64,000 nucleotides of DNA from Rhyzopertha dominica (Eukaryota; Arthropoda; Insecta; Coleoptera; Bostrichidae), in contig QCXZ01000041.1 in NCBI GenBank assembly GCA_025024175.1, forward strand, positions 25,105,786-25,169,785, given 5' to 3'. The first letter of the stretch is position 1, and every line of letters begins with the position of its first letter. The translations under genes were made by a program, and so were the position numbers. Of the stretch, positions 58,915 to 64,000 are shown one piece after another. A model generated the notes under the pieces. That model searched no databases. It saw only the letters and a program-made list of their open reading frames with translations, and was not told the DNA's origin.

Positions 58915-59480
58915 GGAGCAAGCACAACAAATGTCAGCTGCCATAAGCGATTTCCTAGTGAGGGTGTCATTAATCCTCAGCTTGCCTTGCCAAAATCAAT
59001 TTCTTTTACCTCGTTTCCTGGTTAAAAAGCCTAAGGATAGAACTGCTTTATTCTAAATCCTCCCTATTTCTAAATCAAATATATCAGAATGACATCAAAA
59101 TTGCTAACACCAAATGGGTTTATGACAACAGTAGTTGATATATGGGATGCTTATTTCTTGATTCCGATCCACAAAAAATGTACAAAATAACTGAAATCAT
59201 ATTTTAAAATCAATTATTTAAGTTTTCTTGGTTACCCTTCGGCTTGTTATATTTTTACATATATTTTATCTGCTCATTACCTGGATGACTTCTTAAATTT
59301 TAGCTGGGGATATCGCAGCAGGTATTAAAAATACTCATACTGCTATTAATTTACTACAGGATCGAGGATTTGTAAGTTCTTTATATCCGATATAGCCAGG
59401 AAAAGAATTATTAGGTTTTATACTTAATACAAAGCTCCAGACTATTGAATTCTCAAATCAGTTCAGCTTAGTCTATTTGG
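58915..59480 (+). pseudogene. DIRS-like reverse transcriptase remnant
   Basis: Fragments of a reverse transcriptase in several frames, in correct order: AISDFLV, then LPCQNQFLLPRFLVKKPKD; MTTVVDIWDAYFLIPIHKK (59121-59178), corresponding to the (I/V)DLKDAYFxIPI motif with a catalytic Asp; LPFGL (59231-59245) in a shifted frame; YLDDF (59278-59292), the catalytic YxDD box; INLLQDRGFV; and LLGFILNTK (about 59408). DAYFLIPIHK with LPFGL and YLDD is typical of DIRS-type elements, though a Ty3/gypsy-like source is not excluded. Stops and frameshifts are frequent. No tyrosine recombinase was found. Confidence 0.6.
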
Positions 59481-59633
59481 ATTTAGTTGCGTTTTGTTAA
59501 GTGCGGCTCGTTATGCACCAAGTATTCAGAGCTTGACAGGTTTTTAGCCTTAAAATTATTTCTAGGTAATTATAACGTTTGGAAGATTGTAGTTAAATAA
59601 GCACTTCGCGATCTTGATTGATGGGTCTACTAT

Positions 59634-59971
59634 ATGTTAAATGTCATTTTTTGTATCTGCGTTTTTATTAAAATAAAAGGTGTTTTTGTACGTTTATTAA
59701 TTTCTTGATATGTTTAGAATCGCTGCTAATAAAATAAAAACTAAAATCGAAGCGAATGCGTATGCATGCGATTAATTGTTTTGGCGAGAAATATCAGAGT
59801 CGCGAGGAGATGCAAAAGTAGGCAATGAGTATGGATGTGTCATTTTTGACAGAGAGAAATGTTCTTGATTTTGGCTCAGTGAGAGCGAGGTCTTTGGCCA
59901 TGATGTGCCTCAGGCAGTGAGAGTAAGGTCTTTGGCCATGATGTGCCTCAGGCAGTTTTAAACCCCTAGCG
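59634..59971 (+). repeat. Direct repeat B, copy 1 (LTR-like or LINE 5' end)
   Basis: Begins ATGTTAAATGTCATTTTTTG and matches 63662-64000 almost base for base. I count a handful of substitutions and one A insertion in about 338 bp. The two copies share the same sharp left boundary; bases before it differ (CTACTAT versus TGGCCGA). Both contain the 38-bp internal duplication. The second copy is cut by the window end, so the true length is unknown. It could be a pair of LTRs, the 5' UTRs of two full-length LINEs, or a tandem duplication. Confidence 0.85.
59879..59954 (+). repeat. 38-bp tandem duplication
   Basis: GTGAGAGCGAGGTCTTTGGC, then CATGATGTGCCTCAGGCA, is repeated with two substitutions (GTGAGAGTAAGG). 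The same two-unit arrangement is present in the second copy of repeat B at about 63907-63983, so the duplication predates the copying. Confidence 0.85.
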
Positions 59972-61519
59972 CAGAGTGCCCGGTTAACAGCCGTGGTTCC
60001 TTCGAGTGGGTGACTTGCATTCCGGGGGGTAATGCGGGCTGCTCGAATGACATAGTTCTGGTGGAGAGGGTAGCCTTATTAGGTGCCCCCGATCCGGGCT
60101 ATTGGAATGCGACCCTATAGGCCTTAGGGTGAGCGTTCGGGGAAGCCTCTACTATTTCAGGTTGACAGTAGCTAGTTGTTGAAGAGAGAAAACTAACAAG
60201 GTATTCATAACCACCATTGACTAATGATGTAATCTCAGGGATGAAGCCATAGACAGGACAAGGATGAGGCCCTGGGGTGAAAACCCCTCTGTGAGTCTTA
60301 ACTGTATCTGTTTGAGTTTAACGGATGAGTAACTTATGTTTTGTTTTTGCATCTCCCGCGCATATGTGAAACCGCCTTGTCTGTCCACCGGAGTGACCGC
60401 ATTGTTATGACCCACGGATGAAGGCGGCGATAATGTAAGTTTTTCTTGATTATTCCCGCATTAGTTTTTCTATGTTTTTCATTCAGGTGTGGGGTCAAAC
60501 AATCGGTTCACAGATTCGGTGAGATGAATTCAAAAAGTTTAAGCACGTTTTATCGCAGCGCAGTGGTTTTACAAATTATTGTTTGTCGTAATTATAATTA
60601 GTGGTTAAGCGGCAGCTGACAGTTTTTGTGCAAAAGACGTTTATTCAGCAAAGTTCTTGGCCTTAACAGGTTCTCTTTTGTTTCGGCGTGATTATTGGTA
60701 GGTCTAATACTCTATCATACATGTTTTGCGTATTCTTCATGTTCATACACATATGGGTACCCATCATCAACATCATCATCATCACTATCATTTTTCTTCA
60801 TTTCTTGATGTTTAATAACATCCTATGATAACATCATAGAGGCAGTTGCCCAATTGTGTAATTATCAAGCCCCGAAGCGCTGTTGACCCTGCTGAAATCT
60901 TGCGATGAGGATCAACCACAAGTACATTTCTTATTTTCTATTTAAATATAAGGTAATGCACAGCGAGTAGACGTGATCCAGCGATGCTCCGGTTATTTGT
61001 GCTTAAAGTGCCCAGTTTATGTGATTTAAATTTGTATTCTGAAGACCTAGAATCGCCAGATTCTGCTCAGGATAGGCAGCTCATATTCCGCAACAAGAAG
61101 TTGTTGAGAGGAACCAATATTTCCATAAGATCATAAGATCTCACGAGGAAGCGCCTAGAATTACTAAAACTCTGTAGCTCTGAATTTGGTGCTTGTAACG
61201 TATGGACTTAACAGGGTTAAGTCAAAGTAATAGTAAATGGTCGTAAATACTCTGTAAATTCTGTTGACGATGTAGTCAATATACAGAACAGTATTGGTAG
61301 CATTAATTGGCAACGTTATCCTTTTATTATGTGTGGCGCGGATTTGTTGCTAGCGTAAAATGTAATGCTTTTCCGGGAGCTACTGCCGATTGTTAAGTAT
61401 TAATTTTGCTTTTCTTTAATTTAACAATTAAACAGATTTCAATACAATTTAGTTTAATTAAGTCAGGTTGTATTTGTTCTCATTTAGAGGTAATAGATAT
61501 CCTGTATAAGTTTAGCTTA
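59972..61519. other. Probable 5' region of the CR1/Jockey-like LINE
   Basis: A notably GC-rich block at 59960-60160 contains paired motifs (GCGGGCTGCTCGAATG and CCGGGCTATTGGAATG). Then comes AT-richer DNA with a minus frame at 60221-60415 that I do not recognise. If repeat B is the LINE's 5' end, this stretch would hold its 5' UTR and a decayed ORF1; no ORF1 motif (zinc knuckle, RRM) is visible. Confidence 0.35.
60762..60789. repeat. (ATC)n microsatellite
   Basis: Imperfect CATCAT run with one AAC and one ACT interruption. Confidence 0.75.
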
Positions 61520-63255
61520 TAATTTTTATAAAGGTTGCACATCTTAATGTAAGATCGCTCTTAGCACATTTTCAAGATTGTATCAATTTAGTTCAAAGTG
61601 CAAACTATGTTGTTGTTATGGTTAGTGAGACATGGTTGTCTAATAATGTAGATCTATCTATTTTAGCAATACCTGGTTACAATCTTCGTTATACGCATCG
61701 TGCTGAGGGTCGAAGTGGCGTCATATATCAAGTCGACTTTTTGTAACTCGTTAATAGAGTTCGATTTCGAGATTAATTCCTTTTTTTGACTGTTTGTTTT
61801 TTTAGAATCCGCGTAGGGACTGTAAATTATGCATTCGGCGTATGCTATCGTCCACCTAACTCCAGCTTGGGCAATTTTGTTGAAACCCTTGATAATATAT
61901 TTGGTTTTGTCTGCGGTATGCATGGTTAATTTGTCTTTCTGGGTGATTTCAACATTAATTTCTTAAATATTTCTAACCATATGAGTGCACATTTGGAGGC
62001 GTAAAACTTGGTGCAAGTTTTGGATGAATCGACTATAGTGACTGGTAACTCAAGCTTACTGATTGATCCTTTATTCGTATCCCATTCTCTGAATGTTACA
62101 AGATACGGTACGAAGAACTGTGACAATATTTCTGACCACAGATTGGTTTATTGTGAATTTAGTTCACCTAAGGTTAAATGTGAGCCCAAATATGTTACTT
62201 ATGTGTAGATGTTTCAGACGCTTTGATGTCAGTGAGTTTCGGGAAAGATTGCAATCTATTGAATGGACTGATGTGATACGTGAAACCACTATTGATAAGA
62301 AACTTGAGAATTTCAACACCCCAATTATTTCTCTTTCTTATTGGCATGCCCGATGGTAACGTCTAGAGTAACAAAGCCCAATGCAATGTGGTGTTGCCCT
62401 GAACTCAAATGTCTCATGAGTAAACGTGGTGCATCCTTAAAAAATATAAACGCAGTAAACTTCCTGAAAATTTTGCTGTATACAAGAGGTTGAGGAACTT
62501 GACTATGAACTCTGTTAGGATGGAAAAACGTCGTTACATAGGTTCAGTTGCTTCTAGTGGAGATATATACACAGTATTTGGTCGGCTCTGCGCAAATTAA
62601 ACAGTGGTACTATCAAAGTCTAACCCTGAAAACTAGTCGGATTTACGTTTGATTAGTATCTTACCTGCAGCTTCAAATCTGTTTGAATCTTTAGTCTACG
62701 AACGGATATCTGACTTATTGTCAAAAATCATTTTCTACCCTTAAGTTATTTTAAGCTTGTAGACATTTTTTACCGTTAATTTGAAAAGGCAATTATGTGA
62801 TTCACTCGTTCTCCTCCTCTTTAATTATTGCAATTTTTTATATGGCCCCTGTTTGGATTGTGTTTATAGAAACAGGGTTCAGAAGGTTCAGAATGCATGC
62901 TGTCGCTTGGTTTTTTTGCTTGCAACGCGGGGACCACGTATCTTACAGAATTAACTGAATTAACTGAACTGGCTACGCATAGATTTCAGCTGGAATTTTC
63001 ATTTGAGTTGTTTCGTCCATGCTTTACTAGATTCTTCTCATGCATGTGAAAATTTGAGGTCTAAGTTTTTCACTCATGTGATACAGAAATAAAGCCAAAT
63101 ATTTGTTGCTTTGCCATCGCTCTGTTATGTTTGTTCGCTGCTTCACATACAACGCTGTAAGGCTCGCCCTTCCGAGCGAGTTAAATAAAACTATAAATAT
63201 TAACATATTTAAATATAAACTGAGACAGTTCTTTTTCGATCATCAGATTTCATGA
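61520..63255 (+). pseudogene. CR1/Jockey-like LINE ORF2 pseudogene with deleted RT core
   Basis: Remains of a non-LTR retrotransposon ORF2. The N-terminal endonuclease domain stays in one frame from about 61520 to 62208 despite several stops: VAHLNVRSLL; MVSETWLSNN with the catalytic Glu; VCYRPPNSS; VFLGDFNINF; and ISDHRLVYC with the final Asp-His. A linker follows in another frame (CFRRFDVSEFRERLQSIEW; VTKPNAMW; MEKRRYIGSVASSGD). The RT start SILPAASNLFESLVYERISD (62655-62714) then breaks off: the core with the FADD box is missing. The C-terminal region resumes with LFNYCNFLYGPCLDCVYRNR, VQKVQNACCRLVF and FKYKLRQFFFDH. The internal deletion makes it dead. Confidence 0.85.
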
Positions 63256-63661
63256 TAATCATGGCTTTCTTAGCTTGTTCGGACTCAATGAGGTTCGTTG
63301 ACTGCTATTCAACTAATATTCAACTAATAGGTTGTTTAATATCGCTTTTGAACTTGTGCTCTATTTTGTTTATTATTGATTCTATTTTTTTGCTGTCCTT
63401 ACTAATATAAATAGTTGAGTTTACTCTAAAGGTTAAGTAGAATAGCTTCTGCTAGACTTTGCCTTTATTGATCATGTATTACTCTCAGTATCTGCTCTTG
63501 TTTTAATAAAATCTATTTATTATTATCAAATCCATTTATTACATCAGATACCACCTATGAGGACAGTGGATCAGATGAAGTACCATTGCCTAATTTATCC
63601 AAATCAAGTAGGGATACCGAATAATTATGTCGTGAGGACACGACCTTGTTAGGTTGGCCGA
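63256..63661. other. LINE 3' region and junction
   Basis: Up to about 63530 this is likely the LINE 3' UTR, ending in a TTATTA-type simple tail (63513-63530). The next 130 bp read SDTTYEDSGSDEVPLPNLSK, then SSRDTE and a stop in one frame, an acidic tail such as found at transposase C-termini, but unassigned. Repeat B copy 2 begins at 63662. Confidence 0.4.
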
Positions 63662-64000
63662 ATGTTAAATGTCATTTTTTGTATCTGCGTTTTTATTAAA
63701 ATAAAAGGTGTTTTTGAACGTTTATTAATTTCTTGCTATGTTTAGAATCGCTGCTAATAAGATAAAAACTAAAATCGAAGCGAATGCGTATGCGTGCGAT
63801 TAATTGTTTTGGCGAGAAAATATCAGAGTCGCGAGGAGATGCAAAAGTAGGCAATGAGTATGGATGTGTCATTTTTGACAGAGAGAAATGTTCTTGATTT
63901 TGGCTCAGTGAGAGCGAGGTCTTTGGCCATGATGTGCCTCAGGCAGTGAGAGTAAGGTCTTTGGCCATGATGTGCCTCAGGCAGTTTTAAACCCCTAGCG
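63662..64000 (+). repeat. Direct repeat B, copy 2 (runs off the window)
   Basis: Nearly identical to 59634-59971, offset 4028 bp, same left boundary and same 38-bp duplication. Differences include GTTTTTGAACG for GTTTTTGTACG, CTTGCTATG for CTTGATATG and an extra A in GAGAAAATATC. It continues past base 64000. Confidence 0.85.

Noticed and set aside
1..64000. CRISPR array, rRNA, bacterial operon or phage module
   Set aside because: No regular spacer-repeat structure, no rRNA signatures, no ribosome-binding-site-led gene clusters; the content is eukaryotic transposons.

Overview
This window looks like AT-rich, gene-poor nuclear DNA from an arthropod, most likely an insect. The evidence is the set of degraded transposable elements: a DD41D mariner-like transposase, a pogo-like transposase with a PHD-type C-terminal finger, RTE-like and CR1/Jockey-like LINEs, a DIRS-like reverse transcriptase, hAT-type non-autonomous elements and THAP-domain exons written in an insect style (FVPxC, WC(D/E)AV). 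I see no bacterial operon, no phage module, no CRISPR array and no rRNA. I could not support a single intact host protein-coding gene. Scattered single N bases suggest a draft assembly. The species-level placement is inference.

Layout. 0-1.3 kb: a broken mariner-like transposase and its right end. 3-31 kb: mostly unassigned AT-rich DNA holding a three-copy dispersed repeat (3.0, 28.9, 30.3 kb), an unrecognised coding-like remnant (8.8-9.1 kb), a large foldback element (14.5-15.0 kb) with two related fragments, a second foldback whose arms each hold a tRNA-Gly-like sequence (20.3-20.6 kb), and a pogo-like transposase pseudogene (24.0-25.5 kb). 31-46 kb: a degenerate tandem repeat, two CCGGTT-rich elements (33.8 and 37.5 kb, the second with clear hAT hallmarks), two THAP-domain remnants (35.9 and 42.5 kb), a cluster of three perfect hairpins (44.1 kb), a mariner fragment (45 kb) and a tRNA-like sequence (46.5 kb).

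50-54 kb: the youngest-looking block. A 5'-truncated RTE-like LINE on the minus strand keeps a 675-codon open reading frame. It abuts an approximately 1.7-kb inverted-repeat-bounded segment that contains a THAP first-exon remnant and a smaller nested element. 55-64 kb: a transposon-like coding remnant, a hAT BED-finger remnant, a small TATCGATA-rich element, a DIRS-like RT remnant and a CR1/Jockey-like LINE pseudogene. The LINE lies between two nearly identical direct repeats about 4.03 kb apart, the second cut by the window end.

Nothing here works as a pathway. The window records successive transposon insertion and decay. The most unusual item is the tRNA-Gly-like foldback at 20.34-20.63 kb. 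The inverted-repeat/THAP segment at 52.6-54.3 kb and the 4-kb direct repeat are the next best candidates for undescribed element families. All identifications come from reading motifs by eye; no database search was possible.
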